NCBI RefSeq assembly: GCF_035917675.1
Contig: NZ_CP109104.1
Location: 6,944,001-7,008,000 of the forward strand
From: Streptomyces sp. NBC_01775
GTDB taxonomy: Bacteria > Actinomycetota > Actinomycetes > Streptomycetales > Streptomycetaceae
Direction: 5' to 3'
DNA length: 64,000 nucleotides
Shown here: positions 8,248 to 15,164 of the stretch, one piece after another
Position numbering within the stretch: position 1 is the first letter of the stretch
Layout: each line of letters starts with the position of its first letter
The notes under the pieces: generated by a model
Seen by the model: only the letters and a program-made list of their open reading frames with translations
Database searches by the model: none
Told to the model about the DNA's origin: nothing
Position numbers and translations under genes: made by a program

Positions 8248-9752
8248 CCGGCGACGGGCGGCCACAGACCGTACTGGTCACCGGCGCCGGCGGGGCCGGC
8301 CGTACGACCGTGGCGGCGGCAACGGCCTGCGCCGCCGCGGGACAGGGCCACCGCACGCTGCTGCTGAGTGCCGAGTCCGCCCCGCGTCTGGCCGCGCTGC
8401 TCGGCGCCGAGGGCGAGGGGAGCACGTCCACGGGCGTGCCGAATGCCGCGCCCGGTTCCGGCGCACCGGATGCCGCGTCCCGTTCTGCCGCACCGGATGC
8501 CGCGAGTTCCGCCGGCGCACCGGATGCCGCGAGTTCTCACCGGCGCGCGCCCGAGCAGGTCGCCGCCGTGCCCGGTCTGTGGCTGCTGCGTATCGACTCC
8601 GGGGAGGAGTTCCGCGTCCAGGCCGTCGAACTCCAGCAGCGTGGCAAGGCCGCGCTCGACCTGCTGGGCGCCGCGCCCCTGGACGAGGACGAGCTGACGG
8701 AGCTGCCCGGCGCGGGCGCCTTCGCCCTCCTGCGCGCCCTGCGCACCGCACACGCCACGGCGGGGCCGGACGGAGGCGCGGGAGGCGCGGATCGCCCGGA
8801 AGGCAGCGTGGGGGAGAGCGCCTGGGACATCGTGGTGGTCGACATGCCGCCCACCCCCGACGGGCTCAACCTGCTGGCGCTGCCCGAGCAGTTGCGCCGC
8901 TACCTGCGCCGGCTCGTCCCGCACGAGCGCCAGGCCGCCCGCGCCCTGCGCCCCGTGCTCGCCCAGCTCGCCGGCGTCCCCATGCCCGAGCAGTGGCTCT
9001 ACGACGCCTCGACGCGCTGGTCCGCCGAACTGGCCGAGGTCCAGCGGGCTGTGGAGTCGCCCGCGACCGTCGTCAGGCTGGTCACCGAGCCGGGACCGCT
9101 GGCCGCCGGGGCGCTGCGCACGGCGGGCGCCGGGTTGCGGCTGCACGGGCTGGAGCTGGAATCCGTGGTCGCCAACAGGCTGCTGCCCGTCGGCTCCGCC
9201 GACGCCTGGCTCGCCGGGCTGGCGGGGCAGCAGCAGGCCGCGCTCAAGGAACTGCGCGAGAAGTGCGAAGCGGAATCCATACCGCTCTGCGAACTCCCGC
9301 ACCTGGGACGCGACCCGCGCGGTCCCGAGGACCTGGTGGCCCTCGCGAACGCCGCCCGTACCGCCGTCACGGGCGCGGCCGGTCCAGGCGCCCGTTCCGG
9401 AGCGCGCGCGACCGCCCCCACGGACGCCGCACCCGCGGCCCCCGTGCCGCAGCCCCGGGAGGGCGGGCCCGGCACCGACGTCGCGCACGGCTGGGTCGAG
9501 GACCGGCTCACCGAGGACGGCAAACTGGTGTGGCACCTGCCCCTCCCCGGCGCGACCAGGGAAGAGCTGGAACTGGTGCGCCGGGGCGACGAGTTGACGG
9601 TGGGCGTCGGCCCCTACCGGCGCGTGCTCGCTCTGCCCTCCGCGCTGCGCCGCTGCCGCGTCTCGGGCGCGGCCCTCAACGGCGGGGCGCTGCGGGTGCG
9701 CTTCACCCCCGACCCCGGCCTGTGGCCCGGGTCCGGCGACGGGGGCCAGTGA
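8244..9752 (+). CDS. ArsA/GET3-like ATPase with degenerate P-loop
   Basis: This protein of about 502 residues has the ArsA layout but altered active-site motifs. The N-terminus reads TVLVTGAGGAGRTTVAAATACAA, where the deviant Walker A GKGGVGKT has lost both lysines (Ala and Arg replace them), and the following SAES replaces the DTDPA loop. DIVVVDMPPTPDGLNLLALP near 210 keeps the switch-like Asp-Pro-Pro region. A C-terminal domain (about 420-500) resembles the Hsp20-like ArsA C-terminal domain. A four-copy nine-residue repeat (APDAAS...) forms a linker at about 65-96. No ATG, GTG or TTG precedes the P-loop in frame after 8160, so CTG 8244, overlapping the upstream TGA, is the best start; GTG 8310 would remove the P-loop. 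Its function is unknown. The mycobacterial analogue is Rv2184c. Confidence 0.75.
   Translation: MTGDGRPQTVLVTGAGGAGRTTVAAATACAAAGQGHRTLLLSAESAPRLAALLGAEGEGSTSTGVPNAAPGSGAPDAASRSAAPDAASSAGAPDAASSHRRAPEQVAAVPGLWLLRIDSGEEFRVQAVELQQRGKAALDLLGAAPLDEDELTELPGAGAFALLRALRTAHATAGPDGGAGGADRPEGSVGESAWDIVVVDMPPTPDGLNLLALPEQLRRYLRRLVPHERQAARALRPVLAQLAGVPMPEQWLYDASTRWSAELAEVQRAVESPATVVRLVTEPGPLAAGALRTAGAGLRLHGLELESVVANRLLPVGSADAWLAGLAGQQQAALKELREKCEAESIPLCELPHLGRDPRGPEDLVALANAARTAVTGAAGPGARSGARATAPTDAAPAAPVPQPREGGPGTDVAHGWVEDRLTEDGKLVWHLPLPGATREELELVRRGDELTVGVGPYRRVLALPSALRRCRVSGAALNGGALRVRFTPDPGLWPGSGDGGQ
8436..8531 (+). repeat. 27-bp tandem repeat inside the ArsA-like gene
   Basis: GCACCGGATGCCGCG begins at 8463, 8490 and 8517, with a degenerate first copy at 8436, an exact 27-bp period. 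It encodes nine-residue units of the form APDAASxxx in a linker. The same core recurs in the macS gene. Confidence 0.93.
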
Positions 9753-10069
9753 GCCGGACGCCCTGGCACGCGCACGCGCCGCCCGCCACCGGCCCACGGC
9801 TCGGACCGGCCCCGATCCGGCGAAACGGAATCGAAGCGGAATCGAAGCGGAAGCCAGGATCCCGCAGAAGCGGAACCCAGGCCCGGGAGAAAGCGGAATC
9901 CCGGTTCCCGCACGAACGGAATCCAGGCCGCCGAAGGGGAATCCGTCGCCTCTCAACGCCGTGCCCCCGTTCCGGTAACGTCGGAAGGTAACCGGACCCC
10001 GGGCGCTCCGCCCGGCCGGCCCGATGAACCGCACGCCCCAGCACTCACCCTCGCCCGTAGGAGCCCGCC
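9753..10069. repeat. Intergenic region with degenerate GAAGCGGAATCC repeats
   Basis: The 317-base gap before the DUF5304 gene holds six or seven imperfect copies of CGAAGCGGAATCCAGG between 9821 and 9950, spaced 11-24 bases apart. The phase is irregular, so coding is unlikely. The rest contains a ribosome binding site (AGGAG near 10058) for the next gene and possible promoter sequence CCGGTAACGT near 9973. I see no ORF that I believe. Confidence 0.75.
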
Positions 10070-10735
10070 ATGAGCGACGACGCCGAGCGCCCTGACTCCA
10101 GCGCCCCGTCCGGCTCGCCCGCAGTGTCCGCCGAGTACTCCGCGCACGCGCCGGGCCCCGCGGCAGCACCGGACCCCGACGCCTGGGCCACCGCCTGCGA
10201 GGAGGACCTGGCAGCCGAGAAGGCCCGCCGCCGCGCGGAGTACGGGCCGCCGCCCACCAGTGCGGCCGAAGAGCTGCGGAGGCTGGCCGACGCCGTCACC
10301 GACAAGGTCACCGAGCTGGGCAAGCCCCTCTTCGGAGCGGTGGGCACGGCGGCGGCCCAGGGCGTGGCCCAGCAGTTGTTCGCCCAGGCCAAGGCCACCA
10401 TCGAGCCCGTGGTCGAGCGCAACCCGCAGCTCTTCGACCACCTCGCGGCGGCCGGCGGCGAACTGCTCGCCGCCTACCGCTCCGTCGTCCAGGAGTCCGA
10501 GCGCCGCTGGAGCGAGCCCAAGGACGCGAACGCGGCACCGCCCGCCGCCGGCACCGAGCGGATCGACCTGGACGACCGGACCGGCGCGGACGAACAGGGC
10601 GGGCAGGCCGGGCCGGACGAGCGTGTCGTGCTCGACGCGCAGGACGAGCCCACGGACGACGCCAGGAGCGGCGAGGAAAACCGCGGGGACGAAAGCCCCG
10701 GCGGCGGGTCGGAAGGGCCGCGCACCGGCGCCTGA
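10070..10735 (+). CDS. DUF5304 family protein
   Basis: This is a 221-residue soluble protein of unknown function found in Streptomyces next to glucokinase. The N-terminal 40 residues are disordered (Ser/Ala/Pro/Asp). The conserved core, about 42-145, is mostly helical: DAWATACEEDLAAEKARRRAEYG, then EELRRLADAVTDKVTELGKPLFG and AAAQGVAQQLFAQAKATIEPVVERNPQLFDHLAAAGGELLAAYRSVV. The last 70 residues are acidic and Gly/Glu-rich and look disordered. ATG 10070 follows AGGAG by 7 bases. There is no signal peptide or membrane segment. Its conserved position before glkA hints at a link to sugar metabolism or its regulation, which is only an inference from synteny. Confidence 0.82.
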   Translation: MSDDAERPDSSAPSGSPAVSAEYSAHAPGPAAAPDPDAWATACEEDLAAEKARRRAEYGPPPTSAAEELRRLADAVTDKVTELGKPLFGAVGTAAAQGVAQQLFAQAKATIEPVVERNPQLFDHLAAAGGELLAAYRSVVQESERRWSEPKDANAAPPAAGTERIDLDDRTGADEQGGQAGPDERVVLDAQDEPTDDARSGEENRGDESPGGGSEGPRTGA

Positions 10736-10861
10736 CCCCGCTCCCACCGGCGGCGCCTCAGCGCCGGGACGATCCGCCACAAGCCGGACCGTGCCCAGCG
10801 CGTGGGAGCGCTCCGGTACGGTTGTCGGCGGCGGGGATCACACCGGATGACCGAGGGACAC

Positions 10862-11803
10862 ATGGGACTCACTATCGGGGTCGACATCGGCGGCACCAAG
10901 ATTGCGGCCGGCGTTGTCGACGAAGAAGGCACGATCCTCGAAACGAGCAAGGTGCCGACGCCTTCCACCCCGGACGCTGTGATAGACGCCATCGCCGACG
11001 CGGTTCGCCAGGCGAGTGCGGAATACCAGGTGGACGCCGTGGGCATCGGGGCTCCCGGTTACGTCGACGACAAGCGCGCCAACGTGCTGTTCACGCCCAA
11101 CCTGTCCTGGCGCCACGAGCCGCTCAAGGACAAGGTCGAACAGCGCATCGACCTCCCCGTCGTGATCGAGAACGATGCCAACGCGGCGGCCTGGGGCGAG
11201 TACAAGTTCGGCGTGGGCACCGGCCACGAGGACGTCGTCTGCATCACCATCGGCACCGGCCTGGGCGGCGGCACCATCATCGGCGGCAAGCTCCACCGCG
11301 GGCGCTTCGGCGTGGCAGCGGAGTTCGGCCACATCCGGATGGTGCCCGACGGGCTGCTGTGCGGCTGCGGCAACCAGGGCTGCTGGGAGCAGTACGCCTC
11401 CGGGCGCGCGCTCCTGCGCTACGCCCAGCAGCGCGCCACCGCCACCCCCGACAGCGCGAGCATCCTGCTCGGCCTCGGCGACGGCACCTCCGAGGGCATC
11501 GAGGGCAAGCACATCAGCGAGGCGGCCCGCCAGGGCGACGCCGTGGCCATCGACTCCTTCCGCGAGCTGGCCCGCTGGGCCGGAGCCGGGCTCGCCGACC
11601 TCGCCTCGCTGTTCGACCCGGGCGCCTTCATCGTCGGCGGCGGGGTCTCCGACGAGGGCGAGCTGGTGCTCGACCCCATCCGCAAGTCCTTCCGGCGCTG
11701 GCTCGTCGGCAGCCGCTGGCGCCCGCACGCCGAGGTCCTCGCCGCCCAACTCGGCGGCAAGGCGGGCCTCGTGGGTGTGGCGGACCTCGCCCGCCAGGGC
11801 TGA
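10862..11803 (+). CDS. glkA: ROK-family glucokinase
   Basis: This enzyme phosphorylates glucose with ATP to glucose 6-phosphate and in Streptomyces also mediates carbon catabolite repression. The 313 residues begin MGLTIGVDIGGTKIAAGVVDEEG, with the phosphate-1 motif DIGGTK at 8-13. The ROK zinc motif reads CGCGNQGCWEQYASG near 167-181, with three Cys and a preceding His in EFGHIRM, and TIGTGLGGG is phosphate-2. The start at 10862 matches known GlkA proteins; GAGGGA lies just upstream and a TACGGT -10 candidate at 10817. An ATG at 10847 in frame would add 5 residues. Pairing with pfkA 5.5 kb downstream places upper glycolysis in this segment. The next gene begins 18 bases after the stop. Confidence 0.95.
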   Translation: MGLTIGVDIGGTKIAAGVVDEEGTILETSKVPTPSTPDAVIDAIADAVRQASAEYQVDAVGIGAPGYVDDKRANVLFTPNLSWRHEPLKDKVEQRIDLPVVIENDANAAAWGEYKFGVGTGHEDVVCITIGTGLGGGTIIGGKLHRGRFGVAAEFGHIRMVPDGLLCGCGNQGCWEQYASGRALLRYAQQRATATPDSASILLGLGDGTSEGIEGKHISEAARQGDAVAIDSFRELARWAGAGLADLASLFDPGAFIVGGGVSDEGELVLDPIRKSFRRWLVGSRWRPHAEVLAAQLGGKAGLVGVADLARQG

Positions 11804-11821
11804 ACACACCGGCGGGCGCTG

Positions 11822-12607
11822 ATGACACGCGAATCGGCCGGTCCGGCCGACCTGCCCCCCTCCGGCACCGAGCCCGACGGCTCGGCCGTGGTCAGGCTGC
11901 TCAGTTACAACGTCCGCTCACTGCGCGACGACCGGGAGGCGCTCGTCCGGGTCATCCGGGCCTGCGCCCCCGACGTCGTGTGTGTGCAGGAGGCGCCCCG
12001 CTTCTTCCGCTGGCGCAAGTACGCCTCGTGGCTGGGCCGCAGGACCGACCTGACGTACGTCGCCGGGGGCGCGACCGCCGCCGGGCCCATGATCCTGGCC
12101 TCGCTGCGGCCGACCGTCGAGCATGCCGAGGATGTGCTGCTGCCGCGCACACCCGGGCTGCACCAGCGCGGGTTCGCCACCGCTGTCCTGCGCTTCGGGG
12201 CCGCCGCGCGGCTCGGGGTGGTCAGCTTCCACCTCAGCCTCCAGGCGCGCGAGCGGTACGCGCAGGGCCGGGCGCTGCTCGAACAGCTCGGGAGCCTGGG
12301 GGAGTTCGCCGTCGCCGCGGGCGACCTCAACGACCGCCCCGACGGCCGGACCTTCCGCCTCCTGGCCGACGGCCTCCAGGACGCCTGGCGGACCGCGCCG
12401 TGGGGCAGGGAAATGACGTCACCGGCGGCGGATCCCGTACAGCGCATCGACGCGGTCTTCGCCACGAAGGGCGTACGCCTCCTCGGCGCGGGCGTCCCGG
12501 CCGGTCTCCCGGGCGTCACCCCCGCCGACCTCCGCACGGCGACCGACCACCTACCGGTCCTGGCGGCCCTGCGAGTGCCCCCGGCCGGGGCGCCGGAGGG
12601 GCTGTGA
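11822..12607 (+). CDS. Endonuclease/exonuclease/phosphatase (EEP) family hydrolase
   Basis: This 261-residue protein belongs to the EEP superfamily (DNase I / exonuclease III / inositol phosphatase fold). Landmarks in order are RLLSYNVRSLRDD (metal-binding Asn near 29), VVCVQEAP (metal-binding Glu near 57), VVSFHLSL (the His-containing third strand), AAGDLNDRPDG (catalytic Asp and Asn near 165), QRIDAVFAT and the final ATDHLPVLAAL with the catalytic Asp-His pair. The full set of active residues suggests an active Mg-dependent phosphoesterase, but substrate (DNA, phosphoinositide or sphingolipid-like) cannot be told. It lies 18 bases after glkA and may be co-transcribed with it. There is no signal peptide, so it is probably cytosolic. 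Confidence 0.83.
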   Translation: MTRESAGPADLPPSGTEPDGSAVVRLLSYNVRSLRDDREALVRVIRACAPDVVCVQEAPRFFRWRKYASWLGRRTDLTYVAGGATAAGPMILASLRPTVEHAEDVLLPRTPGLHQRGFATAVLRFGAAARLGVVSFHLSLQARERYAQGRALLEQLGSLGEFAVAAGDLNDRPDGRTFRLLADGLQDAWRTAPWGREMTSPAADPVQRIDAVFATKGVRLLGAGVPAGLPGVTPADLRTATDHLPVLAALRVPPAGAPEGL

Positions 12608-12636
12608 ACAGCCCGCCCGGCGTCTGAGGACCCGGC

Positions 12637-13224
12637 TCACACCACGGCGCCCCGGCCAGGGTCGTCCCCGTCGTCCTCGTCGCGTCCGTCGCGCATCCGT
12701 GCGACAAGCGTGGCGAAGCCGCCGAGGAACCCGCCCACGCCGAGCGTGACGATCCACCAGGTCAGGTCGGCCTGGAGCAGGATCGCTCCGAAGAGCAGCA
12801 GCGGCCCGCCCAGCACCGCGAGCCACGCGAACTTCGTCGTCGTGTCCGCCTGGGGCAGCGGCGGCGGCTCGGGCGGCACGAAGTGCCCCTCGTCCTCGTC
12901 GTCGTCCGCCTCCCAGTCGCGGGGGGCGGTGCCCGCCGCGTAGACGGTGAAGCTGCGCACCGGAGGCTCCGCGTCCGGCGCCTGCCGGGGCTTGGTGAGC
13001 ATGTCTCCGTCCGACTCGTCGGCGGGGGGCGGCTCGCGGTCACGGGCGGCCTCGGAGGGGCCCGCCTCCGTCTCCGCCTCCGGGGCGTCGTCGTCGGCCG
13101 GCTCCGGCCCGTACGCGGCGACGATCGCCGCCCACGCGGCCTCCTCCTCGGGTGGGAGAGAGGGGCCGTGGCGCGCCTCGCCCTCGTCCGGGTCACGGTC
13201 CGGGCCCGGGTCACGCTCCGTCAC
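12637..13224 (-). CDS. Small membrane protein with acidic disordered N-terminus
   Basis: This 195-residue protein has a highly acidic, low-complexity first 125 residues (many Asp, Glu and Pro) followed by two hydrophobic helices, KFAWLAVLGGPLLLFGAILLQ and LTWWIVTLGVGGFLGGFATLVARM, separated by a short turn, and a charged tail. It looks like a two-pass membrane protein with both ends in the cytosol. I do not recognise a functional family; equivalents in Streptomyces are annotated as hypothetical. The GTG start at 13224 shares bases with the TGA of the upstream esterase gene (4-base overlap), so the two are translationally coupled. Confidence 0.75.
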   Translation of the reverse strand: MTERDPGPDRDPDEGEARHGPSLPPEEEAAWAAIVAAYGPEPADDDAPEAETEAGPSEAARDREPPPADESDGDMLTKPRQAPDAEPPVRSFTVYAAGTAPRDWEADDDEDEGHFVPPEPPPLPQADTTTKFAWLAVLGGPLLLFGAILLQADLTWWIVTLGVGGFLGGFATLVARMRDGRDEDDGDDPGRGAVV

Positions 13225-14000
13225 TGGCTGTCCTTCGCGGGGAGCGGCTCGCGTGCCACGAGCCGGTCGATGAAACCGTGGGAATCGGCGAAGATCCGTT
13301 CCGCGTCATGATCCAGGGTGGCGACGTGGAAACTTCGCTCCAGCACCGTCTCGGTCACGTCGGTGGACGAGACGCGGCTCAGGACCAGCGCGGAGTCCGA
13401 GGAGGGCACCACATGGTCCGTCCTGCTGCGCAGGAGCAGCAGCGGCTGCGTCACCTTCGGCAGATCCTTGTGGACGACGCGGAAGAGGTTGCGCAGCGCG
13501 TACGCGGCCCGGGTCGGCACCCGGTCGTACCCCAGCTCCGTGCGGTTCTCCTTGGCGATGTCGTCCGTGATGCCCCGCACCGAGCGGAGCAGGAAGCGCC
13601 CGGCGGGGAGCGCGAACCCCTGCGCCCGGGGGAAGGCCGCCGCCGGGTTCACGACGACGACCCCGCTCACCGCGTGCCCGTGCAGCGCGGCCAGCCGCAA
13701 CGCGAGGGCGCCGCCCATGGACAGGCCGCAGACGAAGACGTGGTCGCAGCGCTCGCTGAGCAGCCGCAGCTCCCGGTCCACCGTGGCGTACCAGTCCTCC
13801 CAGCTGGTGAGGGCCAGGTCCTCCCAGCGGGTGCCGTGCCCGGGCAGCAGCGGGAGCGAGACGGTCAGCCCGCGCTCCGCCAGATACTCGGCCCAGGGGC
13901 GCAGGGAGTGGGGCGATCCCGTGAAGCCGTGACAGAGCAGCACCCCGGTCGATGATCCGTCGCGGTGGAAGGGCTCGGCTCCGGGGAGGAAGGGCGACAC
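13221..14000 (-). CDS. Alpha/beta hydrolase (carboxylesterase, monoacylglycerol-lipase type)
   Basis: This 259-residue cytosolic hydrolase starts at GTG 14000, with GGAGG 7 bases upstream. The oxyanion region LLCHGFTGSPHSLRPWAEYLAERG is near 22-45, the nucleophile elbow CGLSMGGALALRLAALHGHA puts the catalytic Ser near 96, the acid is probably the Asp in RSRTDHVVPSSDS near 205, and the catalytic His is in RSFHVATLDHD near 235. It resembles Est30-type carboxylesterases and monoacylglycerol lipases. It is divergent from the PlsC acyltransferase gene, so a shared role in glycerolipid turnover is plausible but inferred. It overlaps the downstream membrane-protein gene by 4 bases. Confidence 0.88.
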   Translation of the reverse strand: MSPFLPGAEPFHRDGSSTGVLLCHGFTGSPHSLRPWAEYLAERGLTVSLPLLPGHGTRWEDLALTSWEDWYATVDRELRLLSERCDHVFVCGLSMGGALALRLAALHGHAVSGVVVVNPAAAFPRAQGFALPAGRFLLRSVRGITDDIAKENRTELGYDRVPTRAAYALRNLFRVVHKDLPKVTQPLLLLRSRTDHVVPSSDSALVLSRVSSTDVTETVLERSFHVATLDHDAERIFADSHGFIDRLVAREPLPAKDSQ

Positions 14001-14181
14001 GGTGGGCCTCCAGGGGCTCGGCGGGTGACGCGGTGGGCGGATCGGCTCGTCGGTGGCCGCCGGGTCCGTCGGCTCCGTCGGAGGACGGGGCGCACGGCCG
14101 GCAGGGGTGCTGCCACCCTAATTCGTCGCCGACGACTCCGGCAGTGCCGAGGGGGCCGGAGCAGGGGGCACGAGTGGGCGG

Positions 14182-14216
14182 GAAGGGACCCGCCACTCCG
14201 GGGAGTGGGTCCCTTC
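14182..14216 (+). promoter_or_regulatory. Inverted repeat over the plsC promoter region
   Basis: GAAGGGACCC (14182-14191) pairs with GGGTCCCTTC (14207-14216), and inside it ACTCC pairs with GGAGT, with a 3-base bulge. The -10 box TAGGGT follows at 14226-14231. The repeat covers the expected -35 position, so it could be an operator. A terminator for leftward read-through is the alternative. Confidence 0.5.
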
Positions 14217-14259
14217 GGGGCGAGATAGGGTCGAAGGCGTCCGATGGAGGAGGTCCAGG

Positions 14260-15060
14260 TTGTTCTACGGCGCGATGAAGCTGTCGGTCGGCAGCACGCT
14301 CAAGCTCGCGTTCCGGCCCTGGGTCGAGGGTCTGGAGAACGTGCCCGAGGAGGGGCCCGCGATCCTCGCGAGCAACCACTTGTCGTTCTCGGACTCCTTC
14401 TTCCTGCCCGCCGTCCTCGACCGCAAGGTCACCTTTATCGCCAAGGCGGAGTACTTCACCTCGCCGGGCGTGAAGGGCAAGCTGACGGCCGCGTTCTTCA
14501 AGGGCGTCGGCCAGCTCCCCGTCGACCGCTCGGGTGTGCGGGGCGCGGGCGAGGCCGCCATCAGAAGCGGCCTCGAAGTGCTGGAGCGCGGGGAGCTGTT
14601 CGGCATCTACCCCGAGGGCACCCGCTCGCCCGACGGCCGCCTCTACCGGGGCAAGCCCGGTGGCCTGGCGCGGCTCGCGCTGCGTTCGGGGGCGCCGGTG
14701 ATCCCGGTGGCGATGATCGACACGGAGAAGATCCAGCCGCCCGGCAAGGTGGTGCCCAAGCTGATGCGGCCCGGCATCCGGATCGGCACCCCGCTCGACT
14801 TCAGCCGCTACCACGGCATGGACAACGACAGGTTCATCCAGCGCGCGGTCACCGACGAGGTCATGTACGCCATCTTGAAGCTCTCCGGCCAGGAGTACGT
14901 CGACATCTACGCGACGGCGGCCAAGCGGCAGATCGCCGAGGCGGAGAAGGCGGAGAAGGCCGAGAAGGCAGCCAGGGCCGAGAAGGCCGCGACGGCGTCC
15001 GGGAACGCCGCGGGCGAATCGTCGCCGCCCCAGGGTGAGAACGGCAACAGGGCCGCGTAG
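14260..15060 (+). CDS. 1-acyl-sn-glycerol-3-phosphate acyltransferase (PlsC family)
   Basis: This 266-residue membrane-associated enzyme transfers an acyl group to lysophosphatidic acid or a similar acceptor. The catalytic HX4D motif is SNHLSFSDS near 39-47, the glycerophosphate site is LFGIYPEGTRSPDGRLYRG near 117-130, and a later PVIPVAMID completes the family pattern. TTG at 14260 is chosen as start because GGAGGAGG ends 6 bases upstream and the protein then begins FYGAMKLSVGSTLKLAFRPWVEGLEN as in homologues. The C-terminal 35 residues are an Ala/Lys/Glu-rich helical tail with repeated EKA units, beyond the family core. In mycobacteria the related Rv2182c lies in a comparable neighbourhood. 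Confidence 0.9.
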   Translation: MFYGAMKLSVGSTLKLAFRPWVEGLENVPEEGPAILASNHLSFSDSFFLPAVLDRKVTFIAKAEYFTSPGVKGKLTAAFFKGVGQLPVDRSGVRGAGEAAIRSGLEVLERGELFGIYPEGTRSPDGRLYRGKPGGLARLALRSGAPVIPVAMIDTEKIQPPGKVVPKLMRPGIRIGTPLDFSRYHGMDNDRFIQRAVTDEVMYAILKLSGQEYVDIYATAAKRQIAEAEKAEKAEKAARAEKAATASGNAAGESSPPQGENGNRAA

Positions 15061-15110
15061 GAGCGCTCTTCGTACGGGCGCGGCCCGGGGCAGGCCGTAA
15101 GAGCCGCAGG

Positions 15111-15153
15111 GGCCGGTGAAGTCAGGCCGGTGGAGGACAGGCCGGTGGAGTCA
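15111..15153 (+). repeat. Three 15-bp direct repeats upstream of macS
   Basis: GGCCGGTGAAGTCA (15111), GGCCGGTGGAGGACA (15125) and GGCCGGTGGAGTCA (15140) are near-identical and phased by 14-15 bases. They end 11 bases before the macS start and may be regulator-binding direct repeats. Confidence 0.7.
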
Positions 15154-15164
15154 GGGGGGAAGAC

